Assembly: GCF_021462225.1 (NCBI RefSeq)
Contig: NC_061795.1
Location: 310,001-374,000 of the forward strand
From: Girardinichthys multiradiatus
Taxonomy: Eukaryota > Chordata > Actinopteri > Cyprinodontiformes > Goodeidae
Direction of reading: 5' to 3'
DNA length: 64,000 nt
Both the position numbers and the translations under genes were made by a program. Positions 23,864-35,800 of this stretch are shown here, one piece after another (the stretch's first letter is position 1; every line of letters starts with the position of its first letter). The notes under the pieces are model-generated. The model did not search any database and had not been told where the DNA came from. It worked only from the letters and a program-made list of their open reading frames with translations.

Positions 23864-25431
23864 CAGGTCCTTCTCAAAATATTAGCATATTGTGATAAAG
23901 TTCATTATTTTCCATAATGTCATGATGAAAATTTAACATTCATATATTTTAGATTCATTGCACACTAACTGAAATATTTCAGGTCTTTTATTGTCTTAAT
24001 ACGGATGATTTTGGCATACAGCTCATGAAAACCCACAATTCCTATCTCACAAAATTGGCATATTTCATCCGACCAATAAAAGAAAAGTGTTTTTAATACA
24101 AAAAACATCAACCTTCAAATAATCATGTACAGTTATGCACTCAATACTTGGTCGGGAATCCTTTGGCAGAAATGACTGCTTCAATGCGGCGTGGCATGGA
24201 GGCAATCAGCCTGTGGCACTGCTGAGGTCTTATGGAGGCCCAGGATGCTTCGATAGCGGCCTTTAGCTCATCCAGAGTGTTGGGTCTTGAGTCTCTCAAC
24301 GTTCTCTTCACAATATCCCACAGATTCTCTATGGGGTTCAGGTCAGGAGAGTTGGCAGGCCAATTGAGCACAGTGATACCATGGTCAGTAAACCATTTAC
24401 CAGTGGTTTTGGCACTGTGAGCAGGTGCCAGGTCGTGCTGAAAAATGAAATCTTCATCTCCATAAAGCTTTTCAGCAGATGGAAGCATGAAGTGCTCCAA
24501 AATCTCCTGATAGCTAGTTGCATTGACCCTGCCCTTGATAAAACACAGTGGACCAACACCAGCAGCTGACACGGCACCCCAGACCATCACTGACTGTGGG
24601 TACTTGACACTGGACTTCTGGCATTTTGGCATTTCCTTCTCCCCAGTCTTCCTCCAGACTCTGGCACCTTGATTTCTGAATGACATGCAGAATTTGCTTT
24701 CATCCGAAAAAAGTACTTTGGACCACTGAGCAACAGTCCAGTGCTGCTTCTCTGTAGCCCAGGACTGGGGAATGCGGCACCTGTAGCCCATTTCCTGCAC
24801 ACACCTGTACACGGTGGCTCTGGATGTTTCTACTCCAGACTCAGTCCACTGCTTCCGCAGGTCCCCCAAGGTCTGGAATCGGCCCTTCTCCAAAATCTTC
24901 CTCAGGGTCCGGTCACCTCTTCTCGTTGTGCAGCGTTTTCTGCCACACTTTTTCCTTCCCACAGAGTTCCCACTGAGGTGCCTTGATACAGCACTCTGGG
25001 AACAGCCTATTCGTTCAGAAATGTCTTTCTGTGTCTTACCCTCTTGCTTGAGGGTGTCAATAGTGGCCTTCTGGACAGCAGTCAGGTCGGCAGTCTTACC
25101 CATGATTGGGGTTTTGAGTGATGAACCAGGCTGGGAGTTTTAAAGGCCTCAGGAATCTTTTGCAGGTATTTAGAGTTAACTCGTTGATTCAGATGATTAG
25201 GTTCATAGCTCGTTTAGAGACCCTTTTAATGATATGCTAATTTTGTGAGATAGGAATTTTGGGTTTTCATGAGCTGTATGCCAAAATCATCCGTATTAAG
25301 ACAATAAAAGACCTGAAATATTTCAGTTAGTGTGCAATAAATCTAAAATATATGAATGTTAAATTTTCATCATGACATTATGGAAAATAATGAACTTTAT
25401 CACAATATGCTAATATTTTGAGAAGGACCTG
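23864..25431 (-). mobile_element. Second copy of the nested Tc1-like element
   Basis: It is 1568 bp, flanked by TA at 23862-23863 and 25432-25433, with the same ~200-bp inverted repeats as 3939-5548 but in the opposite orientation. It is exactly 42 bp shorter, matching an in-frame gap in its transposase. Confidence 0.95.
24141..25103 (-). CDS. Tc1-like DD34E transposase, open frame with 14-codon deletion
   Basis: A single open frame of 320 residues from [16 protein letters not shown] to GFPTKY. It has an N-terminal paired-type helix-turn-helix (about residues 1-110), then the catalytic domain with [17 protein letters not shown] and [12 protein letters not shown] and DD34E spacing. Compared with the copy at 4267-5271, fifteen residues between CRIPQ and WATEK are replaced by one Ser, a 42-bp in-frame loss in the linker between the DNA-binding and catalytic regions. 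Whether it is active is unknown; the deletion may impair it. It is the most intact transposase in the window. Confidence 0.92.
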   Translation of the reverse strand: MGKTADLTAVQKATIDTLKQEGKTQKDISERIGCSQSAVSRHLSGNSVGRKKCGRKRCTTRRGDRTLRKILEKGRFQTLGDLRKQWTESGVETSRATVYRCVQEMGYRCRIPQSWATEKQHWTVAQWSKVLFSDESKFCMSFRNQGARVWRKTGEKEMPKCQKSSVKYPQSVMVWGAVSAAGVGPLCFIKGRVNATSYQEILEHFMLPSAEKLYGDEDFIFQHDLAPAHSAKTTGKWFTDHGITVLNWPANSPDLNPIENLWDIVKRTLRDSRPNTLDELKAAIEASWASIRPQQCHRLIASMPRRIEAVISAKGFPTKY

Positions 25432-25433
25432 TA

Positions 25434-25793
25434 TTTGACCATTCATTTTTGGCGAAAACTACATTTCTGTGTAGGTCTCCAAAACCCAAACTGTGTTTAA
25501 AAGAATCTGCAGTCAGATTCACTGAGGAGTAGCCCAGTTCAGGTATGACCCAAGTTTTTCTGCTCATCTCAATAGAAGGTTGTCTTGATGACAAAAACAA
25601 AAGCATGGAAAGTGTTGTTTTTGAACAGCAATTTCGTAAATGTCTAACTGTATTTTTGAAATGTCTGTTCAGTGAAGAATAATCAATGTTAGGTTCCCCT
25701 GTCTTCAAGCTGCAAAGCTGATGCTAGTTGATGTGTTGTCAGAAGCAAACAGCCAGTCTGGTAAACTTATGTTGCTTATAAATTGATTGTATT
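25434..25793. other. Unassigned spacer before LINE
   Basis: No recognisable domain or repeat end. It may be an eroded 5' part of the LINE that follows. Confidence 0.3.
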
Positions 25794-28700
25794 TTGTATA
25801 GAATAATGTCACAAATTTTACCAGTCTGGGTAGATCCAGGCGAGGCAGCATTGGAAGTAACTGTAGAACCTGATCTGTGTTCTTGTTTTGATTCAGTTGA
25901 GCTTTCTGAGTTATCAAAAATATCAGCTTCATCTAAACCTGTAACTTTTATGTTAGAAGGAAGTGTTCCCTCTGATTACCAACCTCATTCTAAATTTGAT
26001 TAATCTATCCTTAGTAAATGGATCAGAACCACAGGCTTTTAAGGTAGCTGTAATTAAACCTTTACTTCAGAAACCTTCGCTTGATCGAGATGACTTAAAA
26101 AATTACAGACCTATATCCAATCTTCCATTCTTATCTAAAATTCTTGATAAAATAGTTGCTAATCAAGTGTGTGAGACTTTGGGGAGTCGAGGTATTCACA
26201 GAACTTTTATTGTCATACCAGCTCAGATTTACATGTTGAGGTATGACATTCAGACTCGGTTAAGAAATTTAATACCTAAGTAAAACATACAAAGCTAAAT
26301 ATAGCAATAAAAAGGACAAATATAGCAATAGAGTAAAAATATATATAGCGAAGAGCAAAAACAATATACACAGTTAAATAGTGAAGCTGAAATTAGCTCC
26401 GCAAAGTACTAAATACAGATGTAAAAGCATGAGGTGGTGCTTGATATTCCATCTAGTGAGTAAAATATTGCACCTTTGGTGGGTAAAGTGTTTAGTGCAG
26501 CTCAGTGTGTAATGAGAAAGTCTACAGATTGCTGCTCAAGTTCAGCAGTCTGACAGCTTCAGGGTAGAGCCTGTTTCTCAGCCTGGTGGTGCTCCTCAGC
26601 CGCCTGCTTGAGGGGAGGGGCTGAAACAGTCTGTGTGCGGTTGGGATGGAGTCCTTCATGATGCGGAGGGCCCTCCCCCTGCGTCGTGATGTGTTAAGGT
26701 CCGAGGTGCAACCTTTACCACCCTCTGCAGAGCCTTGCTCAGCAGCACTGCAGCTGCCATGCCACACTGTGATGCAGGTGCAGAGGACGCTCTCCACCGC
26801 TCAGTGGTAGAAGTTCCTCAGGACTGAGCTCCCAAGTCCAGCATTCTGCAGTTTCGTGTTTACACAGTAATGATCTCTTTGAAGAGTTTGTCAGGTTTCA
26901 GAGCTCATCATAGCACTGAAACAGATCTGCTGAAAGTCACTAATGATATTCTTATGGCCTCAGATAATGGACTTAATAAATCTTATCTGTCTGACGGATT
27001 CCAGTTTGTTCATGTAAATGATAAATCATCTTTAAACTCCAGGGTTAATTGTGGAGTACCACAGGGTTCAGTACTTGGGCCAATTCTCTTGACTATATAT
27101 ATGCTTCCAATAGGTCAAATAATCAGGCAGCATAGGATAAATTTTCACTGTTACGCTGATGATACTCAGCTTTACTTATCCATAAATCCTGATGAGCCCA
27201 ACCAGTTAGATAGACTACAAGCATGTTTTGAAGATATATAAACTTGGATGAAATTTTCTGCTTCTAAATTCAGACAAGACAGAAGTTGTCATCTTTGGAT
27301 CGGAGTCTTTAAAAAAGAAACTGCTTAGTCAATCACTTAACCTGGATGGCATTAAATTGACCTCCAGTAATAAAGTAAAAAACCTTGGTGTTAACTTTGA
27401 CTAGGACATGTCATTTAAATCTCATATTAAACAGGTTTCTAGGATTTCCTTCTTTCATCTCTGGAACATTGCCAAAATTAGAAATATCCTGTCCAGGAGT
27501 GACGCTGAAAAACTAGTCCATGCATTTGTTACTTCAAGGCTGGACTATTGTAACTCTTTACTATCAGGATGTCCACAAAATGCAGTTAAAAGCCTTCAGC
27601 TGATTCAAAATGCTGCAGCAAGAGTTCTGATAAAAATTAAAAAGAGAAATCATATTTCTCCTATTTTAGCTTCCCTTCATTGGCTCCCTGTTAAATCCAG
27701 AATAGAATTTAAAATTCTCCTCCTCACATATAAAGCCCTTAATGATCTAGCTCCATCATACATCAGAGATCTGATTGGTCCATATGTTCCTAACAGAGCA
27801 CTTTGTTCTCAGACTGCAGGTTTACTGGTGGTTCCTAGAGTCTCTAGAAGTAGAATGGGAGGCAGATCCTTTAGTTATCAGGCTCCTCTCCTGTGGAACC
27901 AGCTCCCAGTTTTAGTCCGTGAGGCAGACACCCTGTCTACTTTTAAGGCTAGGCTTAAAACTTTCCTTTTTGATAAAGCTTATAGTTAGAGTGGCTTAGG
28001 TTATCCTGGGCTATCTCTGTAGTTATGCTGCTATAGGCTTAGGCTGCTGGATGACATGATGATTACTTTCCCTCACTCTGCTGCATTCTCATACTGCTCT
28101 CCAATTTGTATAATTTGCTGGTATTTCAACTTTTAACTTTATATTTTCTCTATGTTTTTTATCCTGATAGAAGCTTCATCTGGCCTGGCTCTGCTTTTAG
28201 TTATGGCACCTTCCTGGAGAGGAGTATTAACTGAGCTGCTGCTGCCAACAACTTAATATTGTCCTTTTATGTCTCTCTTAGACATAGCTACTGGCTGAGC
28301 TTCTGCTGTGAAACATTGTATGTGCTCTCTTTAGTCCCATAGACTTGAAAACTGGCTTAGAGTTTATTTGCATAGTTGTCTTTCTCTCCTAGATGAAGTC
28401 AGTTTAGGAGCTACTACTGCCATTAACTTTTGACTTTTCTTTAACATAGAAAGTACTCCTGGATCAGTGCTTCTTTGTTCTCTTTGTGTCTCTGCTCTGT
28501 TCTCTCAAACCCCCAGTCGGTCGTGGCAGATGGCCGCTCACACTGAGCCTGGTTCTGGTTCTGCTGGAGGTTTCTTCCTGTTAAAAGGGAGTTTTTCCTC
28601 TCCACTGTCGCTACATGCATGCTCAGTATGAGGGATTGCTGCAAAGTCAACACCAGTGACTGTCCACTGTCTCTACATGCTCATCCAGGAGGAGTGAATG

Positions 28701-28925
28701 CTGCAAGTCACTGACTGGATGCAATCTGCTGGGTTTCCTTAGATAGAAAAACGTTTTATCCAATTTGAATAAATTACTGAACTTAACTACATTGTTTGAG
28801 AACTAGGATCAATTGGAATGTATAGCTTGACTTGAAATCTCTTTTTTCACTTCTTTTTTTAAATTGTAGAGTGGCTGAGATGACGTACTGTCAATTGGTG
28901 CTTTATAAGTGAATTGAGTTGAATT
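25794..28925 (+). mobile_element. L2/Maui-like LINE, reverse transcriptase remnant and 3' end
   Basis: Broken frames on the plus strand contain reverse transcriptase motifs: [48 protein letters not shown] and the catalytic [12 protein letters not shown] long carboxyl part follows (TSRLDYCNSLLSGCP; LASLHWLPVKSRIEFKILL). The 3' untranslated part continues to about 28925. Several frameshifts and one internal insertion (26202-26856) make it dead. Clade assignment (L2/Maui) is by motif resemblance. Confidence 0.88.
26202..26856 (-). mobile_element. Rex1/CR1-like LINE 3' fragment inside the L2
   Basis: On the minus strand a short frame reads CITVWHGSCSAAEQGSA, RIMKDSIPTAHRLFQPLPS and RLRNRLYPEAVRLLN, the typical carboxyl end of Rex1/CR1-group reverse transcriptases. 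It interrupts the L2 between the NYRPISN and SGFRAHH blocks. GTATTCACAG and GTTTACACAG at its sides may be an eroded target duplication. Confidence 0.7.
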
Positions 28926-29433
28926 CAACTAGTATTTAAAATCCACTTATTAAAAAAAAAAAATTTCTAATTCTTCCATATTAAAACAAAAAAACAAGCA
29001 GGAAGTGGTCTGTAATTGCTTGCTAGCAGGTTTCACGTTAGAATTAGTACTGTCAATGACATTTCTCAACCTCTCTTTTGACGGTCCTTCACTTTAGTAG
29101 GTGAATATATATAATATATATAATCAAACTTGCCATTCGCTGCTTGATATCATATGATGAATGACAACAAATTTGACTAAAAACATTTTTATGAATTCTA
29201 AACGGTTAGAATGTCTTAACAAATGAAAGTTTCGGGTGCTGCTGGAGTTTATCTATTATTGTGTATTATGTTTAAAAACTAATATTACTTAATATAATTC
29301 ATCATTTAAACGTATTTAATGTTCCCTCCAGGAGCGATTGAACCGTAACATTTATTTATTCATTTCATTGACCTTTACCATAAATAGTTTATTCTGTGCG
29401 GTCCATAAAATGACTCTTTCTGGTCTCGGAGCC
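28926..29433. other. Intergenic, upstream of the exonuclease gene
   Basis: AT-rich sequence without coding signal; composition becomes GC-richer near 29400, where the promoter is inferred. Confidence 0.4.
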
Positions 29434-29448
29434 GAAATGAAACTGAAC
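29434..29448 (+). promoter_or_regulatory. ISRE/IRF-like element upstream of the exonuclease gene
   Basis: GAAATGAAACTGAAC resembles an interferon-stimulated response element (GAAA repeats). TGACGTGA at about 29548 and a reversed GAAGAGAAAC at about 29590 add to a promoter-like cluster within 300 bp of the presumed first exon. Function is inferred from sequence only. Confidence 0.4.
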
Positions 29449-29639
29449 GAAGAGCGGCGAAACTTCCCAGTTGAGTTCTGTTGTTCAGCACCTACGACCT
29501 GTTGTGACAGGTGACTTTTGACCGAGGACTCACACACACCTCTGCATGACGTGACGATGCGTGGGAGAGAAACGATACTAACTTCATCTGTTTCTCTTCA
29601 TCTAAACTGAAAGTGGCGCTCAGATTTGGTCTGTTTCCA

Positions 29640-29726
29640 GTTATGCTGTAATAAGTGAGGTTCTTTTCCCCAACCGGTTTCACATCTGTCTCACTGCTCA
29701 GCTGAAGAAGAACCAACCCGGATAAG
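29640..29726 (+). other. Probable 5' untranslated exon of plex9-like gene
   Basis: The sequence GATAAG|GTGAGC at 29726 is a consensus donor. It is followed 81 bp later by a consensus acceptor just before the ATG at 29808. The transcription start is not determined, so the left edge is approximate. Confidence 0.5.
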
Positions 29727-29807
29727 GTGAGCTCAACTAGGGTTCATTTTTTCGTTTATTCAATGTTGTTTCACATGGTTTTTAATGTAACTATTTCTGC
29801 CTTCCAG

Positions 29808-29859
29808 ATGGCTGATAACGAAATCATCGTTTTCTTTGACCTGGAGACCACTGGATTGG
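29808..29859 (+). CDS. plex9: Exonuclease coding exon 1
   Basis: ATG directly after acceptor TGCCTTCCAG; 17 codons plus one base, donor GTAATC, phase 1. It carries the first two catalytic acids in FFDLETTG. Confidence 0.82.
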
Positions 29860-32800
29860 GTAATCTACTCCACACATTCATATTCAATCTATATTCAATC
29901 AACAGCTGCATATCACAAATCACACACTGGCTTTTAATAACTACTAATTAGTATATCCGTAATCAGTGCTCTTACAACATATTCTATTAAAATTTTATTA
30001 TTATTAAATCACATATTTATAATTTATTTGCCTTGTTGTTACTTTTATAAATTGCACAAGGTTTTGGCCGCTGTGAGTAATAAAACATACCCCAGTATAT
30101 TTAATCAACGACTTTAAAGAAAAATGTATGATATAATCTATAATGGAAAGTGCTTATTTAAAAGAGAGAGCCAACAACTCTTTCTCCTTCTGCTAAATGA
30201 TTAAACTATATTGAGCGTTATAGTTCTCATATTATCGAGAGACTTGTACTGATGGTTGAGTACTACTTATGAGTTAACAAGACAGGCATATAATGGCAAT
30301 ACCAGCCAGCATCAACCACTGTTTTTAAGGTGTCAGTCAGTTCACCAGCTTGTAGTTGCATACTTTTTTGTTTAATGAAGGAGGGCCGTCTATTGTGGAA
30401 CGTCACGTTCTCCTATGCGTCCATTTTTACTTGTCAGGGGGGAAGTTTGATATCCACATAGACAAACAATGATTTTAAGTAGGTTCCTGTATTCAGTTCA
30501 TAGTCTACTGTATGAAAAGTTGGTTACATGACTCTAAAAGATAATATTTACCAGAAGGGGATCAGAAATATTTTGGTTCCCTCAGGAATCATAAACTGTA
30601 ATATCTTTTGAGTCAACTGGAACCAAACCAGACGCAGAACCAAAACAATTGGGAATAGAATGTAGTTTCAGATCATAAACAATTGAATTAGATTTGTGCA
30701 AATTAAACTGAATAAACTGATACACTTGAAGTGCATGGGTACAAAATGAGTTGCTAGTTGATATAAATGGAGGCATCATATTTGTTATTTGCCTCTTAAC
30801 TACATGTAGATTGAAGGATAATCTGCAAGGGGTTCATGACAGTCAGAATGGAAATATTTTCAAGCTGCCTAATTTGTTGTTCATGTAAGCAAGAGAAAAG
30901 TGTAGGAGCCTTCATCAAGCTGAGCAGCAATGTGCAGCCATTTGTGGTAGTAGTAGAACTGCTGTTCTTTTGCTGCGATAACTCTTTTAAACTTGAAAGC
31001 CTTAAATTCTTGATACCGGTTAACCAGCCTATGTCTTACAGTGCTCACGTTAATATTCATTTATTTGAGAGATTGCATTCAGTTGTTTTGTTCTTAGTTA
31101 TTACTTGCATGCCGCTTCAAACCGGTTTTCCAAGTAGATGAAGTTTAGAGGTTTGCTCTGAGCGCGGTCTAAAGTGGAGTGGGAAGAAACCGAGGCCCTT
31201 TTATTGTGCTGTTGTGTTCCAATGGGTGAACGTAAAAATGCAGATCGCTTTATGAGTCCAGCATGAGCTGTGCCTTTCAGGTGGAATATCTGTTTCTGAT
31301 CCCTCCCAGTTAGACCTCTGTCTCCTCCAGATCTGTACCAGAGAGAAATGGTGGATTTAAATCTGGTTGCTTAGTCAGAGCAGGGCAAAACAACAAAGTC
31401 ACACTACAAAGAGTCGGAATGCTTACCCTCCTTATCATCACAGATGCTACTTATCCTCTCAGTTGTGCAGGAATGTGGAGGAATGACAAACCATTTCTAC
31501 AAAAAGTTCCCATCATTAGAAATATTATGTAACAGGATACGGAGAATTAGTCATCATCCACAGTGAGTCAACCATATGTGAGTACTTTGTTTATGATTAG
31601 CACATGTTGCTTGCTTCACATAGGGACAAACCTCACATACAGACTCTAAAGAGCTTCCTAAAATGGCCGCTTATTTGTGGTATTCATTCACAGACAAATC
31701 GGCAGGTCTCAGACCATACATCTATGTGATGGTGCTAAAGTTGGAGTCACCAGATTCACATTTTGATATAATGACATATTCACACACACTCAGACTCACA
31801 GAGACAGTTAGCCCTTAAGCAACACAGAGGCTAAAACCACAGGCAGATTTTGCCTTTGTGTGTGTTTGTGGGTGGGTGGTGAAAATGACTTGGTTTGTGC
31901 AGTCGGTACCATCCCAACATTTGGCAGGACATGAAACATTTAAGTGTGGCACTCAGGCTAACAGAGAGCCACCTTCCTGGAGTCTTCCCAGTTCGTTACA
32001 GAACATAGAGTAACAACAAGTACTGTTCTCAGTAGAAAGAGTCTCGTGTACAGCGCACCGGAACAACCAAGGTTCGCGTTTCTTTACTTATTTGATGCAT
32101 ATTCTACCCTCACCCTGACACTTACACTTTTCTGTTTATTGTTAGACAGTCTGAAAGCAAAAGGTCAAATTTGCATCAGTGTGAAGTGAAAAATGTGTCT
32201 CTCAAGATGAATTAAAATCTATAGTTTCTGTTCTTCAAAGTTCTTGTTTGCCACTTCCTCATTGCCTTTGTCACTCATGGTCTCTGTGATATGGCCTAAG
32301 TCATTACAGCTGTCATGCAACGCTAGAGCACAACTCATGTATGATATCCTGTCTGATCATGTCAGAAACCACAAGTATTTATGTTGCTTAATCTTCGAGG
32401 ACAATCTTCATAGATTTGCACCTTTCATTGCTCGCCTTAAAATACTGCTATGAAAAAGGAGTCAAGGAACTATTGTTTTTTACATCTGCATATCACTCAT
32501 TCACCTCAGTGAGATCTGCAATACAAATCAGGCCTGTGTCCATGTTTACACAATGTCCTTGATTTCACATTAAAATGTGGAACGCCTACATACCCATGTA
32601 GGACCAATCCTGCATAGTTAAGAGTAAATGCATATATAAATAAATTGCTTGATAATTAACTACTCACCCAATAAATAGTTTAACAGATAAATGAATAAAC
32701 CATTAAATGCAACAAAATAAAAAACTGAAGATTTATTCAATATTTGATCAATAAATCACACAAATAGATATTTCTATTTCAGGCATGAGCCTTTATATTA

Positions 32801-35800
32801 TCTTTGCTCTTATTTTCATTTTGCATTTTAACATCTTTCTATTCAAGATGTTAATTTGTTGTTATGTTATTTTTCTTAGCCCTTTTCTTTTCATATTTAT
32901 TCCCTCACAAATAATGTTTTCTTCCCTAAACAATGTTTATTTTTTAGATTCATATTTACATATATTTTCTCCTCTTTAACTTAATCTAAACAGAAGTCCT
33001 ACTTAGAAAACAGACCGCTTAACTTTAAAAGGTGTATTAATATGGTTATCTATACACTGGATGTATTTTCCAGATGCTACTCGTACTCATACGCGTCGTC
33101 TTCTGCTTTATCCGGGACCGGGTCGCGGGGGCAGCAGACTCAGCAGAGACGCCCAGACGTCCCTCTCCCCAGACACCTCCTCCAGCTCCTCCAGGGGGAG
33201 CCCAAGGCGTTCCCAGGCCAGCCAAGAGAAATAGTCCCTCCAGCGTGTCCTGGGCCGTCCCCTGGGCCTCCTCCCGGTGGGACGTGCCTGGAACACCTCC
33301 CGAGGAAGGCGTCCAGGAGGCATCCAGTATAGATGCCCGAGCCACCTCAACTGGCTCCTCTCGATGTGGAGGAGCAGCAGCTCTACTCCGAGTCCCTCCC
33401 GGATGGCCGAGCTCCTCACCCTATCTCTAAGGGAGAGCCCGGCCACCCTACGGAGGAAGCTCATTTCAGCCGCTTGTATCCGGGATCTCATTCTTTCGGT
33501 CATGACCCAAAGTTCATGGCCACAGGTGAGGGTAGGAACGTAGACCGACCGGTAAATTGAGAGCTTTGCTTTTCGACTCAGCTCTCTCTTCACCACAACG
33601 GACCGGCACAGCGCCCCCATTACTGCGGCAGCCGCACCGATCCGTCTGTCGATCTCCCGCTCCATTCTTCCCTCACTCCTGAACAAGACCCCGAGATACT
33701 TAAACTCCTTCACTTGAGGGAGGAACTCCCCTCCAACCTAAAGAGGACAAGCCACCCTTTTTCAGTCGAGAACCATGGCCTCGGACTTGGAGGAGCTGAT
33801 CTTCCTCCCAGCCGCTTCACACTCCGACTTAGTACTGACAACGTGGACCAAACTCCTGCTCCACTCGTACAGAGACCGGATGGCCCCTAATAAAGGGCCC
33901 CTGACTCCGTACCCCCCACAGGGCACCATGAGGGACACAAAACCCATGTGGTAGGGCAAACTCCCATGAACCATCAAGTACCCTGCAGAGGGTGTAGAGC
34001 TGGTCCAGTGTTCCACAGCTGGGACGAAAACCACACTGCTCCTACTGAAGCTGAGGGATAGGCCTTACTAGGGAGGCTGAAGAGTGTAATCCCCCTATAG
34101 TTACACCCTCCAGTCCCCTGTCGGACAGTTTGCTAGAATCGCTTTGAAGCCAACAGGTAGTCCTTCTCCATGGCCTCACCAAACTCCTCCCAGGCCCGAG
34201 TTTTTGCCTCTGCCACAGCGCGGGACATGGCACGCTTGGCATCACGGTACCCGACAGCATCCCTTACTGCTGGTGTCCACCACTGGGTTCGGGGATTGTA
34301 GCTGCGACTGGCACTGCAGACCTTATGGCCACTGCTACGGGCAGCAGCATCGACAATAGATGCATAGAACATGGTCCACTCGGACTCTATGACTCAGTCC
34401 TCCCCAGAATCTGGTCAAAGCTCTCCCGGAGGTGGGAGTTGAATACATCCCTGGCCGAGGGCTCCACCAGATGTTCACGGCAGACCCTCACTATGCACTT
34501 GGGTCTACCAATTCTGTCCAGCTTTCTCCTCTTCCAGCAAATCCAACTCACCCCCAGGTGGTGATCAGTGGACAGCTGAGCCCCTCTCTTCACCTGAGTG
34601 TCCAAAACATGAGGCCGAAGGTCTGAAGACAGGACAACAAGGTTGATCATCGACCTCCTCCCTAGGGTGTCTTGGTGCCAAGTGCACTGTTGAACACCCT
34701 TATGCTTGAACATGGTCTTCATTAAAGACAATCCGTGACTACCAAAGAAGTCCAATATCGAAACATTACTCAGATTCAGATCAGGGAGGCCATTCCTCCC
34801 AGTTACACCTCTCCAGATGTCACTGTCGTTTCCCAAGTGACCCAGCAGAATAACGGATTTCCTGTGAGGGGCACTATGCAGCACCCCTGACAGGGATGCC
34901 AAGAAGGCTGGGTAATCCACACTACCTCTCGGCCCATAGGCCGAAATGACTGTCAGAGAGCTGTCCCTGACCCGAAGGCGCAGAGATGCAACGCTCTCAT
35001 CCACTGCGGTAAACCCCATCACGAGACTGCTGAGCTTGGGTGCAACAAGCAAACCCACCCCAGCTCGCCGCCTCTCCCCACGGGCAACTCCAGTGTAGAA
35101 AAGAGTCCAGCCTCTCTTGAGAAGCTGGATTCTAGAGCCCACGCTGTGCATGGAGGAGAGCTCGACTATTTCTAGTTGATATCTCTCCACCTCCCACACA
35201 AGCTCAGGCTCCTTCCCACCCAACGCAGTGAAATTCCACATCTCTAGAGCCAGCCTAGACATCCGGAGATTGGGCCGTCGAGGTCTCCACCTTCGTCCGC
35301 GGCCCGATCCTCTTTGCACCAGTCCCTCATGGTTCCCCTTGCAGGTGGTGGGCCCACTGGGGGATGGCCTCGCTTCTCTCCTTTGGGTTTCTCGGCCGGG
35401 TCCCGCAAGGAGAAACCTGACCACCAAACGCTCTCCAACGAGTGCCGACCCCAGGCCTGGCTCCAGTGTGGGACCCCGGCTCGGCTGTACCGGGCAACGT
35501 CACGTGCCTCGATTTTTTGGTCCTCATGAAGGCGTCTTGATGTTATTTTTGAAAAGTTTATATTTTGATATCTTCAGGAATTTTTAGAAATGTTTCAAAA
35601 TGCTAATTTAACGTTGATGGTTAAAAAAATGCTTTATCTTGTTAGAGGGGGAAAACAGTCCATCTTAGAAGCATACTTTTTATTTGAAGGGGTGCCTGTA
35701 ATAGTGAATCCCGTAAAAGTTAGTTCTCCTGCAAACTGAAGTGTTCTCTCAGACAATCAACACGATACAGTTAATAATTCTGATTTACTGCACAATTTAT

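Noticed and set aside
24232..25143. Plus-strand open frames over the Tc1 copy
   Set aside because: Antisense shadows of the transposase; the same shadows occur at the first copy.
26522..26797. Minus-strand frame as a separate gene
   Set aside because: It is the carboxyl end of a Rex1/CR1-like reverse transcriptase within a LINE.
33042..33560. Plus-strand open frames over the RTE-like LINE
   Set aside because: GC-rich shadows of the minus-strand reverse transcriptase region.
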